64,000 nucleotides of DNA from Linanthus parryae. Taxonomy: Eukaryota; Streptophyta; Magnoliopsida; Ericales; Polemoniaceae. Position numbers and translations under genes: made by a program. This document shows, one piece after another, positions 33,953 through 45,028 of the stretch; position 1 is the first letter of the stretch; the number at the start of each line of letters is the position of its first letter. Below the pieces are notes generated by a model. The model searched no databases. It was not told the origin of the DNA and saw only the letters and a list, made by a program, of their open reading frames with translations. The stretch is from positions 120,168,088 through 120,232,087 of the forward strand of contig JALGPY010000002.1 in the NCBI GenBank assembly GCA_023055425.1. The letters are read 5' to 3'.

Positions 33953-35426
33953 TGAAAGTTTGTAATATAGACTAAATACAGGACCAAAATACTCTAGAGG
34001 GGGGGGGGGTTGAATAGAGTATTGAAACTTTTTGCTAAGTAACTAAGTGAACATGTGAGAAACTCAAATCTCAAGGCCTTGAGATTTTAGAAAACTAGTC
34101 AGAAGCTTTCTAAGGCAAACAGAAAGCTTCAAGGCCTTGAACCACCACCAGTTCTAAACAGTTTATAAACCCTAGTTTGATTTGAGTTGCTTGCAGCAGA
34201 AAATAACAAAACTGTAAAGTAAAGAACACAAGACAATTTATAGAGTTCAGTCGCAATGGACCTAATCTCTGCCTGAGGGATCTAATCCCACCAGGATTGG
34301 GCAAACACTTCTTGTTACTCACACAGAAACATCCCCATATCTCCAAGCCTAAGTGAATTCCCTTACACCTATACAACTTGTGGTTCCAAACCTATCTATT
34401 ACCAGCTAATAACTGTTGAGCTAACAAGAACCTCTTGTTGTTCACTTGAACAACCAACCACTAGGTTTAGTGAGGTTTTAGATATACAAAAGATAAGAAG
34501 ATTACAAAACAGAAGTAGAACACAGTAGAAGAATAAGCTTGTGAAGGCCTCGATGTGTTCTTCAGGAAACTAGAATGATTGATCTTCTGAAAGCTGTAAT
34601 TGAATCCTGAATGTGTGTGTGTTTGAATGTGTGATCTTCCACGAATATTTCACACCTCTAACAGTTCTCTGTAAGCTTCTCTATGCCTTCAAAATTCAAA
34701 CCAGTCTTTTATCCACTCTCTGCAACTGAATGAGAGATTTTAGGATCTCAGTTCCTGCAAATCCTCATCCTTTCTAACTACAATTTAAAACAACTCTGAG
34801 TAGATATCCGTTGGAGTTTATTGAGATTGCATTTTCACGTTTAACAAACCTGCAACAACATTAATACACAGCAACAACAAAATCCAGAAATATAACAGAA
34901 CTAAGTCTGTTTGGATTTCCAGTTTCTGAATAAAAACTGGATCAAGTGAATAAAACAATAATCTGATTAACTTCTGAAACATATAACTCATGATAAACTA
35001 GTTTAAGACTTATAAAAGTCATTAAACAACCATAATAATAAAGATCAAATCCTGCAAAAGAGAATCAAATTAATTCTGTAAAACCGTCAGCAGCTAAAGG
35101 CAAATCTCAAGGCCTTGAAGCTGTGAACATGCTTCACAGTCTTTCAATATTAAGACCAGAAATCTCTTATTCACTTTGATCAGGATATCTGCAATTGTGT
35201 TAGATGTATAAACAAATATTTGCAGCAAATATTTGATCTTAAACATCAGATATACAACCTGCATCACAAGATTATTAGATCATACAGTATAGTAAAGCTA
35301 CTCTCAAAGCTTTGAAGCTCTGATCAGTATCTCAAGGCCTTGGAGCCTTAGAATACTTTGTATTTTTTATTTCATCACTCAAACCAGTTACTTCTCAAAA
35401 CACACTTAGAGACCTTTGAGTTAACA
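33953..35426 (-). repeat. 3' LTR of SIRE-like C
   Basis: 1474 bp, TGAAAGTTTGTAAT to TTTGAGTTAACA. Very similar to the 5' LTR (1482 bp) with scattered substitutions. Carries exact CAAGGCCTTG at 34072-34081, 34130-34139, 35108-35117 and 35333-35342, and the stem ATACTCTA (33989-33996) / TAGAGTAT (34015-34022) with a G11 run in the loop. Confidence 0.9.
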
Positions 35427-35440
35427 ATCTCCCCCTTGAT
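35427..35440 (-). other. Terminal polypurine tract of SIRE-like C
   Basis: Sense strand reads aagggggagat directly before the 3' LTR start TGTTAACTC. This is the tract expected to prime plus-strand synthesis. Confidence 0.8.
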
Positions 35441-35849
35441 GAAAGACAAAACCCATAATCTTGTGTAAATATCCCTGCAACTTCTTGTAAGAATTAGATA
35501 TCATCATTTGCAAAATCAATAAATAGTAATACCAATCAAACCACATTAACAGAAATAACCAGTAACCATAGATCATCAATAATCACAGAACACAACTGAT
35601 TAACACAAAAACTCAAAATATTATTAGCTAAACTTATCTAAACACTAAAGATAAACACTGGAGAGTATCTGCAAATAGCACATAATTTCTCCCCCTTTTT
35701 GACTTTCATCAAATAAAGGTGAAGAAATGTTGGATCATAACTCAGAGTCTTAAAAAAAAAACTTAACAAAAACAAGTTCCTATTGAATGTCAAGGCCTTG
35801 AGAATAGAAAAGAAGAAAAGAAAAGACAAAAAGAAAGAATCAAGGCTTT

Positions 35850-37173
35850 GGTATTCTCAGATCTTCACTTCTTCTTTTGATTCTTGGACTTTCTATGAGC
35901 CTTCTCTAACCTCTTCATCACTTTCAGCATCTTCAGCAGACTGATTTTCTTCTTGTTCAACATCTACCTCAGCAACAACTTCCTCAATGATCTCATCCAC
36001 TTTCTTGTTCTTAATCTGCACTGAATCACCTTCTGTAGCTGCATCGACACCTGTGTCTTCACCATCTTCTTCTTCATCAGTTTACTCATATAGATCCTTT
36101 TAAGTAAGCACCACTGGAATAGGCTTCTTCTTCTTCTTCAAGAATTCACCTAGCCTTTCATCTGAATCAACACTAGTGTCATGACTAGTAGCAGAAGGAA
36201 TCTTCTCCAAATTCAAACCTTTGATGAAAACATCCAGTTTGCCATTCATCACATTCATCAAACCCTTGAACTGATTAAACTCAGAAGATAGATCAAACAG
36301 TGTTTGTCTAAGATCTTCAATTTCAACTTGCTGATCTTCAAATTTCTCAACCAACAGAGAGTAATCTTCATTTGCTTGTCCCTTTGCTGTTGTAGCTCCC
36401 TTAGGTTTAACAAAATCTTTCTCATCAAGCTCAGCCTTGGACAACTCTGAAACTTCCAATGACCTTTTTCTGTCTGAACCACTCCAATCCTCTGTAAAGT
36501 AATCTCATCAATTAACCCAAAACCACCAATTATCTTCTCCTCACCTTTCACTGGTACCTCAAAATGCTCAAAGTAAAGAGGTATTAGGTTTGCATAGGGA
36601 AGAGGATGGTTTCTAGTTCTAGTAGCACAGTAGATCATATGCTCCATAACCACTGCTGGCAAGTCAATCTCAAACCCTTGACATATCAGATACATCAGGA
36701 TAAGAACTTTATTAGTAACCAACTCTCTTGAGTTTTCCCTAGGAACAACACTTCTCATCAGAATTGTAAACAAAATGTTGGCTTCACAGTTGAGCACAGA
36801 GTGTGTCAACTGTTTTGGACCAGAGGGAAAACCATCAATGAAGAACATAGCTTTGGCTTTTTCTAGACACTCCCTCCTATCAGGATGATCACCAACATTA
36901 TACTTCTTAGGAATTCCCAAGACTTTGGCAAAAGTCCTATGATCTAGCCTTAAGTTTATCCCAGTCACCTTAGAGGTTAACACCAACTTATCTTCTCCTT
37001 CTTGAACCAAATTCATATAAAACAACCTAGTTAATCTAGGATAAGCATTTGAACTAGGATTTAACACCTTCCAAACTGCAGAATCCCTTAACTTCCTCAT
37101 ACAGTCAATATCCACTTTATCTAATAACTCTTCAGAAATCATACTAGAAAAAGCAACCTTAGATGATGCATAC
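35850..37173 (-). pseudogene. SIRE-like C ORF3 (env-position protein), C-terminal part
   Basis: After the T insertion, the sense frame 37173-36460 resumes with SSKVAFSSMISEELLDKVDI and runs through VWKVLNPSSNAYPRLTRLFY, LGIPKKYNVGDHPDRRECLE, NHPLPYANLIPLYFEHFEVP and TLQRIGVVQTEKGHWKF. It resembles the putative plant transposon protein domain found in many SIRE-like ORFs (from memory, not searched). A frameshift near 36460 leads to 36459-36100, predicted coiled coil (KFEDQQVEIEDLRQTLFDLS) and a Lys-rich end. After a stop an acidic tail continues to about 35860. No membrane segment or signal peptide is evident, so an envelope role is not supported. Confidence 0.75.
37169..37173. repeat. Target-site duplication of element T (left)
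   Basis: catac at 37169-37173 and 50718-50722. A perfect 5-bp match flanking the whole tandem array, with no copy of it between the units. Confidence 0.95.
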
Positions 37174-39339
37174 TGTTGAATCGATAATTCCCAAGTATAG
37201 GAATATCGTTCTAAGTAGTACCCGAGTAAGAACGGGGTCGAATCCACAAGGAGAGGAGGTTTATACAATGACTTGCAAAACTAGAAAACGACAAACTAAA
37301 GCAAGAAACACAAACTCTCGATGGCTTTAAAGCTTGCCAAGCTATTCAAATCCACCAAAGTCAATTGATGGAGCAAATTTGAGTTTTAAGAACTAAGTAA
37401 ACAACTACTCTAGCTACGATTAAAGAAACTAAATGAAACGACAAGTAGAGAGGGGCTAGGGATCATCGGTTTCTCTAGTGACCAATTCACCTATTACATT
37501 CAAGCCGTTTCTCACTTTGCATGTGTCAATCCACAAGACAAGTATCTCAAGAAGTGATTGCTCATACAATCCAACTCGCGACAAGAGAAGTGTTTAAATC
37601 CAACACGCTATTCAAGCACTAAAGAGGCTATTCCAATGAGTTTCTCCAAATTTCAAGTGTTTCAAGCATCAACCATATGTAAACACACACGGGTGTTTCC
37701 ACATAAAAGATCAAGCAACAAATGAGATTTGTAAATTCTCACTCAAATCACCTAACTAGAACTCGATTTCTCAAAGTTAGGATTGATGAGTTCCTCTCAC
37801 TCAAATGCAACTTCAAATCAAACACGTCAAAAGTATTCGCACATCTACCTATTCAATGCATCAAATACTTCAACAAGAGAAATCTAAATGTTGCACTAAG
37901 CATTCAAGTGAACCCAATTCAACCCATTCATCCTTGAAGTTCAACTTGAATCAATAGAGAGATTTAGACACTAGATAGTCCCAAATCACCCAAGCAAGTG
38001 AATTAGCTAAACATTATAAGAAATTCAAGAGAGATTGAGAGAAATTTACTTTCAATAATCAAAACTTGAATCACAATTCATGTCATACACTTGTTTTGCC
38101 AATTCAACCTCAACAACTACACAAAACTAAGAGCAAAAATAGCCAAAAACTCAAGCTAAACTATCAACTAATGAAGAGCAAACCCTAACAAGCTACTGCT
38201 GCTGCTGTTACAGTACCAATAACAGCAAGAACAGCAGCAAAACAGAGCAGAAACAGAGCTTCACAGTGCTCAAGAATCAGAGCACAAAACAGCCTCAAAT
38301 CGGATCAAAACAGCAGCTCCTCTCTCCCTCTCTTCCTCTTTCTCGTTCTTGGCCCTTAGAGAGCTCAAGAACAACCCAGAAGAAGGCGAAATCAGAGAGA
38401 GAGAGAGGAGAAAACGAAACCCAAAACAGAGCGTCACTCCCGTCGGGTCCAAGAGAGATGTGATTTCTTCAAGATTTGTTTATATAGCCTTGTCTTTGAG
38501 CTTCCTTGGCCTCCAAGAATGTATCTAAGCCGTCCAATTCATCCCAAGACCTCTGAATCGTTGATTTGTAGAGCTCATGAACCCTAGGTTTGATTTGGGG
38601 CTTTTCGTTTGGGTTGTTCTTGGGCCGAATTGAGCAGTGGGTTAGGGAGAAGATTGGACAAGGAGCAATTTGAGACCGGTTTCACGCGATTTGGTGGTGA
38701 TTTGAGGGTCCAACGAGGCTGGCCAAAGCTTCATTCGAAGCTTCCATGGAGGCTCGAGCGTGGTTCTCTGTTCTAGCGACGGGGAGAGAGAAGAACGCTC
38801 ACATCTGTGAGCTGTTTCGCCGAAAATACGCGCGGCTCCCCCCTAGTTGCTGAAATGTTTTAAAAGACCCCTGTCTCTTACTTAAAACATTCTGAAAATG
38901 GCACTCTGACCCCCAATCCGTTAAGTATCCTTCAAATAAGCCATTAAAGCGTTTCAAAACTTGCACTTAAGCCCCAATTCCGTTAATTTCTTCTCAAATA
39001 TGCCCTTTGTCATCACTTTTGACTTGCAATTTAGCCTTTAACTTGCATTTTCTTCAATTTTTGGCATCTTTTCCACTTGATTTCTTCAATATAAGCCCAT
39101 CTAAATCCTTCTTCACTTCTCTTGGGCCGCAAATCCTCTTCAAATTCATCGTTTAAGCTCCCCTAGCTCGCCTCTTGCGTTTTAACTCACTTCTTTGCCT
39201 ACAAAATGAGAGAAAACAACCAAAACTACGAAAACAAGCAAAAGTCTAGAAAGAGAGATAAAATAGATAAATTACACATATTAGCAAGTTAAGAAGAGTT
39301 CGTTAACATACTAAAATATGCAATTTTAATTCATCAACA
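37174..39339 (-). repeat. LTR 1 of element T (3' LTR)
   Basis: 2166 bp, TGTTGAATCG to TTCATCAACA. TATA-like box in reverse at 38480-38486. Differs from LTRs 2 and 3 at a few sites I could see: ggagaggagg versus ggaggggagg near 37254, gtgtttaaat versus gtgtgtaaat near 37591, and gagaagattg versus gagaggattg near 38649. Short open frames within the LTR are not protein-like. Confidence 0.95.
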
Positions 39340-39352
39340 CACCCCCCAACTA
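39340..39352 (-). other. Polypurine tract of element T, unit 1
   Basis: Sense agttggggggtg directly before the LTR. The same tract stands at 45029-45041 before LTR 2. Confidence 0.85.
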
Positions 39353-41070
39353 GCCTTTTGCTCGTCCTCGAGCAAAGAGAGCGATATTAATTTATTTATT
39401 ATTTTTTTTTTAAAGAACCAATCATGAGAGGCACGCACTCAACTAGACAAGGCTTGACTCAATTCTAAACTAGACTCAAATATTTACAAAAACGCACACA
39501 CACATTATCTATCCTAAGTGAGAACTCAAATAAACAAAATACTAAGAGTTACTAGCTAATTTTACTTTTTTTTGGTGGGGGAAAAAGAAGAATACATAAA
39601 CGTCTCCTCAAATAAATTCTCAAAGTCCAAGAAGATTGAGAAAGAAGCCTAAGGACGTCTAAGCATATACTCATACAAATGTGGGCGGTGTTTGGTAGAA
39701 GGTGACTCATGCGAACCACAAAACTTGTTCAATTAAGTCCAATTTGCAAGAAAGTATGCCTTCAAAAATAAGGATCTCATGAAACTAGACATTCTCATAC
39801 TTATTCAAAAGCACCCATGTAGGATGGACTTCCAAAGCTTTGAACAAAAATTTTTAAGAAGGGGAGATGTGGTTGTGGGCTTGTATGATCCTTTTGTGGA
39901 TTTTTGGTAGATGATGCGATTTTTGTTTTTTTTTTGTTTTTTGTTTTTTTTTTTTTTTTTTTGAGATTTATAGCATTAACATTTTATTTTTAACCTCAAA
40001 TCCAAGGATCTCCAAGACCCACAACAAAACAGAGGAATATACACGCGAGTGGGCTTTTTAAGCTAAACCAAGGGAGCTATCTAGGTGGTGACGTAACATT
40101 ATCCCCGGACACCCCTCTATTTCTTAGACATCGCATGGGGTGTCATTGGTAACCACCACTCCAATGGGCTACAAGTTTCCACCGCAAAAACGAATAGAGA
40201 AAAATCTTTTTGTGAAGTTCAAATAGCTTTAGAAAATGCACCCTTTATCAAAAGTAAAAGACGTCAAAGTTTATGTGATCAACTTAGCTTGAAGGACTTA
40301 AACATGAAACGTAAATTTAGTGTGACTTTGTGAGAACGCATGATGTCGCGGAAGGTGGGATATTGGTGTAGATGTATTGAGTATAAGCAAAGAATTCCTT
40401 TCTAAAATAAAAATAAAAAGAACATGGACTAAGAAATTTCATTTTTTGAAAACATCTAGCTTCCTAAAATTCCCCCTTTTCACTTTTCTCATTTTTTTCT
40501 TTCTTTTTTTCATTTTTCATTTTTTTTTTTCATTTTTTTCAAAATAAGTGACTCAACTATAACTTCCTAAGACTCAATAAAGCTATAAAATCTAGACTCA
40601 AGATGAAAGGTGAAAATAAATAAAACTACCAAAGAAAGAAGAATAAAAATATCTATGGTTTGACACGGGGAAAGAGTGATGCTTCTCATGAAAGATTCAC
40701 AAATTTTTTCAATTTTTGTAATTTTTTTAATTTTTTTGGATTTTCATTTTTTTCATTTTTTTGTATTTTTCATGTAAATCACTAATGAGGAAAAAGCATG
40801 CTTGTAACCATTTAAGCAAGAAATAAAATCTACTCCCCACCCCCCAACTAAAATGTCACATTGTCCTCAATGTGTGAGAACAATGGAAGAGCATACAAAT
40901 TCATATAAGAGACAAGGGATAGATGGACCTCATTTTTCGCTTTCTTGGCCACCAAGCATAAGTTCTCCTCCAAGAGCAACCTACAAAATGGTAATAAAAA
41001 GAAAATGCAAGAAATAGAGATAAACTAATTTATTTATTTACAAGTAGGGAGGTGGAGCAAAGAATTGATG
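39353..41070 (-). other. Noncoding 3' part of element T internal region, unit 1
   Basis: About 1.7 kb between the ORF and the polypurine tract without any supported coding sequence. Several homopolymer-rich blocks (T9-T18 interrupted by G near 39915-39962; TTTTTTCATTTTT repeats near 40490-40550 and 40700-40770). Unit 2 has the same sequence at 45042-46757 with slightly different homopolymer lengths. Confidence 0.8.
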
Positions 41071-41958
41071 CTATCCAACTCCCAATCTTGGAAATTTCTT
41101 TCCATGCCATGCCCCTACTCCATTCTTATAAAAGTACTTCTCCCTTAAAAAGTTTGATTCATTCATTAGAATAGATAGGAAAAGTTGGGGCAAGACACAA
41201 AAGATGAATAAGAGATGCAAGCAAAATCTAACAATAAGGTTAGAGCAACTTGTTATGTCTTGCATCATCTTAAGAAAAGGGTTTGAAATCCTCAAATTAA
41301 TTGAATCATAGAATGGGTCTTCATAAGTTGCCAAATTTTTACTTGAAATCACAACTTGAGAGATATGGGCAACTTGTGAATCTTCAATCTCATCAATTTT
41401 AAATAAGTTATATGGATTTAGGGATGTGGCTTCACAAGGAATAGGTAAAATCATTTGGGAACATGAAACCACATCCAAACCCTTAGGCTCATGATTTGGA
41501 TCATTGACTTGGTCAAGTTGAGCCATTAGTCTCTCCTCTTTATCAAAATTTAATACATCTTCCATGAGAAAAGATGAGTAGGAGACATCACCAAAACACA
41601 AAAATTTCAATTCCTCCCAAGTAAGCTCATCTAATTCTCTAGAAGATGTAGTAAAAGAGTCTATATGAATCGGAGTATCAACACATGAACCCCCCAACTT
41701 AATTGAAGGTTCTTCCACAATTTCTAGTGGAGGGGGTTCTCCTAGAGTATCCTCTAAGTCATCACAAAAGAAGTGATGCTCATGATCATTAGAACTATGG
41801 TGAATATTAGACTCTTCATAAGCACTAGACAAAATAACATTTCCTTCATGAATGGTAGCATCCAATTCGACTTCTATCTCATCACATGAGTGATTTCCAT
41901 TTTGTGAATCCTCCTCACATTTGTCACTATGTGAGTCATCCAAAATGGCTTCACTCAT
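41071..41958 (-). CDS. Element T unknown ORF, C-terminal part, unit 1
   Basis: 295 codons, a continuation of 42686-41955 in a different frame. Acidic and Ser-rich (SDKCEEDSQNGNHSCDEIEV, DDLEDTLGEPPPLEIVEEPS), then a more ordered segment (SRELDELTWEELKFLCFGDV) and near the end a strongly hydrophobic stretch (IVRFCLHLLFIFCVLPQLFL) long enough for one membrane span, followed by a basic/Gly tail (GAWHGKKFPRLGVG). I recognise no Gag, protease, RT, integrase or envelope motif and know no function. The frame break relative to the N-terminal part is a missing G near 41963, present in unit 2. Confidence 0.7.
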   Translation of the reverse strand: MSEAILDDSHSDKCEEDSQNGNHSCDEIEVELDATIHEGNVILSSAYEESNIHHSSNDHEHHFFCDDLEDTLGEPPPLEIVEEPSIKLGGSCVDTPIHIDSFTTSSRELDELTWEELKFLCFGDVSYSSFLMEDVLNFDKEERLMAQLDQVNDPNHEPKGLDVVSCSQMILPIPCEATSLNPYNLFKIDEIEDSQVAHISQVVISSKNLATYEDPFYDSINLRISNPFLKMMQDITSCSNLIVRFCLHLLFIFCVLPQLFLSILMNESNFLREKYFYKNGVGAWHGKKFPRLGVG

Positions 41959-42686
41959 GTCATGGTTGAAGAGTCATTATCAAAAATATCAATCTCACTA
42001 CCAATATCACTATCACATGCTTCTTTGGAATGTGCAAAGGAGAAATGAATACAATCACCTATCCTAGTAGCAACAACTCCATCATCATACACATCATCCA
42101 AAATTTGGTCTTGAATAGACTCGTGATGTGTGTGAATAGGAAGTTGAGACTCGTGTGATGATGAGTCTTGTGAAGAGTAAGTACTATAATCAAGAGAATC
42201 ACCATGCGATTGTGAGGAAGCCACTCTATCATCCAAGTGAGAGAATGATTCTTCAAATTTTCTTTGTGATTCTCTTGATTCTATTAGTGATTCCAAAATT
42301 TCTTTATTCTCTTGAATATGCTTTTGAATTTTCTCATATAAAGAATCACTTATAGGCGTATTTAGCTCATCATTCACAAGTGATTTCCTCTCAAAATGAT
42401 TAACTCCTCTTGATTCACACATCATATCATTATATTGATAAGTGCAAGAATCATGAGAGTTCAAAGTGTTTGAGGGAGGTGATTGTGCACAAGAAGCATG
42501 AGATGTGTAATCTAGTGTCCTACTACCATGCCAAGAATACTCATTCTTAGGAAAATAATCACCATTTTTAATCGCACGTTCACGTTTAGAACGCATTGAT
42601 TCCTTAGAATGATTTTCATGACTAGTAAATGCATAGTAATAAGGAACACTAGGCCTCTCACCAAGTCCAAAATGTTCATGAGACAT
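41955..42686 (-). CDS. Element T unknown ORF, N-terminal part, unit 1
   Basis: I prefer the ATG at 42686 (MSHEHFGLGERPSVPYYYAF); an upstream in-frame ATG at 42731 would add 15 residues. It starts about 150 bases after the PBS, the place where gag begins in other elements. The sequence is rich in Ser, His, Glu and Asp, with a helical, possibly coiled-coil stretch (YEKIQKHIQENKEILESLIE). No zinc knuckle or capsid-like motif. Ends in a frameshift after EIDIFDNDSS. Neighbours: PBS and LTR 2 on the right. Function unknown; a packaging or structural role is only a guess from position. Confidence 0.7.
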   Translation of the reverse strand: MSHEHFGLGERPSVPYYYAFTSHENHSKESMRSKRERAIKNGDYFPKNEYSWHGSRTLDYTSHASCAQSPPSNTLNSHDSCTYQYNDMMCESRGVNHFERKSLVNDELNTPISDSLYEKIQKHIQENKEILESLIESRESQRKFEESFSHLDDRVASSQSHGDSLDYSTYSSQDSSSHESQLPIHTHHESIQDQILDDVYDDGVVATRIGDCIHFSFAHSKEACDSDIGSEIDIFDNDSSTMT

Positions 42687-42838
42687 TTTTTTTTCCAAGC
42701 AAGTAGATGAGAGGTACTTGATGAATGTCACAAGCCCTCTTGAATCTCACAAGCTTAAGTAAGCACAAGCAACTCGAAAAAAAATGTCAAAAACAAACTA
42801 CTAACAAACTAAGCAAATCAAATCTAAAGCCTAGCCTC

Positions 42839-42856
42839 TCCCCGGCAACGGCGCCA
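42839..42856 (-). other. PBS of element T, unit 1 (tRNA-Asp type)
   Basis: Sense TGGCGCCGTTGCCGGGGA, the PBS known from Tat/Athila-lineage Gypsy elements and complementary to the tRNA-Asp 3' end. It lies six bases inside LTR 2. Confidence 0.85.
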
Positions 42857-42862
42857 AAAACT

Positions 42863-45028
42863 TGTTGAATCGATAATTCCCAAGTATAGGAATATCGTTC
42901 TAAGTAGTACCCGAGTAAGAACGGGGTCGAATCCACAAGGAGGGGAGGTTTATACAATGACTTGCAAAACTAGAAAACGACAAACTAAAGCAAGAAACAC
43001 AAACTCTCGATGGCTTTAAAGCTTGCCAAGCTATTCAAATCCACCAAAGTCAATTGATGGAGCAAATTTGAGTTTTAAGAACTAAGTAAACAACTACTCT
43101 AGCTACGATTAAAGAAACTAAATGAAACGACAAGTAGAGAGGGGCTAGGGATCATCGGTTTCTCTAGTGACCAATTCACCTATTACATTCAAGCCGTTTC
43201 TCACTTTGCATGTGTCAATCCACAAGACAAGTATCTCAAGAAGTGATTGCTCATACAATCCAACTCGCGACAAGAGAAGTGTGTAAATCCAACACGCTAT
43301 TCAAGCACTAAAGAGGCTATTCCAATGAGTTTCTCCAAATTTCAAGTGTTTCAAGCATCAACCATATGTAAACACACACGGGTGTTTCCACATAAAAGAT
43401 CAAGCAACAAATGAGATTTGTAAATTCTCACTCAAATCACCTAACTAGAACTCGATTTCTCAAAGTTAGGATTGATGAGTTCCTCTCACTCAAATGCAAC
43501 TTCAAATCAAACACGTCAAAAGTATTCGCACATCTACCTATTCAATGCATCAAATACTTCAACAAGAGAAATCTAAATGTTGCACTAAGCATTCAAGTGA
43601 ACCCAATTCAACCCATTCATCCTTGAAGTTCAACTTGAATCAATAGAGAGATTTAGACACTAGATAGTCCCAAATCACCCAAGCAAGTGAATTAGCTAAA
43701 CATTATAAGAAATTCAAGAGAGATTGAGAGAAATTTACTTTCAATAATCAAAACTTGAATCACAATTCATGTCATACACTTGTTTTGCCAATTCAACCTC
43801 AACAACTACACAAAACTAAGAGCAAAAATAGCCAAAAACTCAAGCTAAACTATCAACTAATGAAGAGCAAACCCTAACAAGCTACTGCTGCTGCTGTTAC
43901 AGTACCAATAACAGCAAGAACAGCAGCAAAACAGAGCAGAAACAGAGCTTCACAGTGCTCAAGAATCAGAGCACAAAACAGCCTCAAATCGGATCAAAAC
44001 AGCAGCTCCTCTCTCCCTCTCTTCCTCTTTCTCGTTCTTGGCCCTTAGAGAGCTCAAGAACAACCCAGAAGAAGGCGAAATCAGAGAGAGAGAGAGGAGA
44101 AAACGAAACCCAAAACAGAGCGTCACTCCCGTCGGGTCCAAGAGAGATGGGATTTCTTCAAGATTTGTTTATATAGCCTTGTCTTTGAGCTTCCTTGGCC
44201 TCCAAGAATGTATCTAAGCCGTCCAATTCATCCCAAGACCTCTGAATCGTTGATTTGTAGAGCTCATGAACCCTAGGTTTGATTTGGGGCTTTTCGTTTG
44301 GGTTGTTCTTGGGCCGAATTGAGCAGTGGGTTAGGGAGAGGATTGGACAAGGAGCAATTTGAGACCGGTTTCACGCGATTTGGTGGTGATTTGAGGGTCC
44401 AACGAGGCTGGCCAAAGCTTCATTCGAAGCTTCCATGGAGGCTCGAGCGTGGTTCTCTGTTCTAGCGACGGGGAGAGAGAAGAACGCTCACATCTGTGAG
44501 CTGTTTCGCCGAAAATACGCGCGGCTCCCCCCTAGTTGCTGAAATGTTTTAAAAGACCCCTGTCTCTTACTTAAAACATTCTGAAAATGGCACTCTGACC
44601 CCCAATCCGTTAAGTATCCTTCAAATAAGCCATTAAAGCGTTTCAAAACTTGCACTTAAGCCCCAATTCCGTTAATTTCTTCTCAAATATGCCCTTTGTC
44701 ATCACTTTTGACTTGCAATTTAGCCTTTAACTTGCATTTTCTTCAATTTTTGGCATCTTTTCCACTTGATTTCTTCAATATAAGCCCATCTAAATCCTTC
44801 TTCACTTCTCTTGGGCCGCAAATCCTCTTCAAATTCATCGTTTAAGCTCCCCTAGCTCGCCTCTTGCGTTTTAACTCACTTCTTTGCCTACAAAATGAGA
44901 GAAAACAACCAAAACTACGAAAACAAGCAAAAGTCTAGAAAGAGAGATAAAATAGATAAATTACACATATTAGCAAGTTAAGAAGAGTTCGTTAACATAC
45001 TAAAATATGCAATTTTAATTCATCAACA
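42863..45028 (-). repeat. LTR 2 of element T (middle, shared)
   Basis: 2166 bp. It serves as the 5' LTR of unit 1 and the 3' LTR of unit 2. It shares with LTR 3 the variants that differ from LTR 1, and has a private gatgggattt where LTRs 1 and 3 have gatgtgattt (near 44148). Confidence 0.95.

Noticed and set aside
36100..37268. ORF3 as a retroviral-type envelope gene
   Set aside because: No signal peptide, hydrophobic span or cleavage motif is visible; position after pol alone is not enough.
38266..38463. Small frames in the T LTRs, repeated at 43955 and 49644 on both strands
   Set aside because: They overlap each other antisense, lie in LTR sequence and recur only because the LTR is repeated three times.
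42155..42355. Forward frame of 66 codons opposite the T ORF (also at 47844)
   Set aside because: Antisense shadow of the acidic ORF; no independent support.
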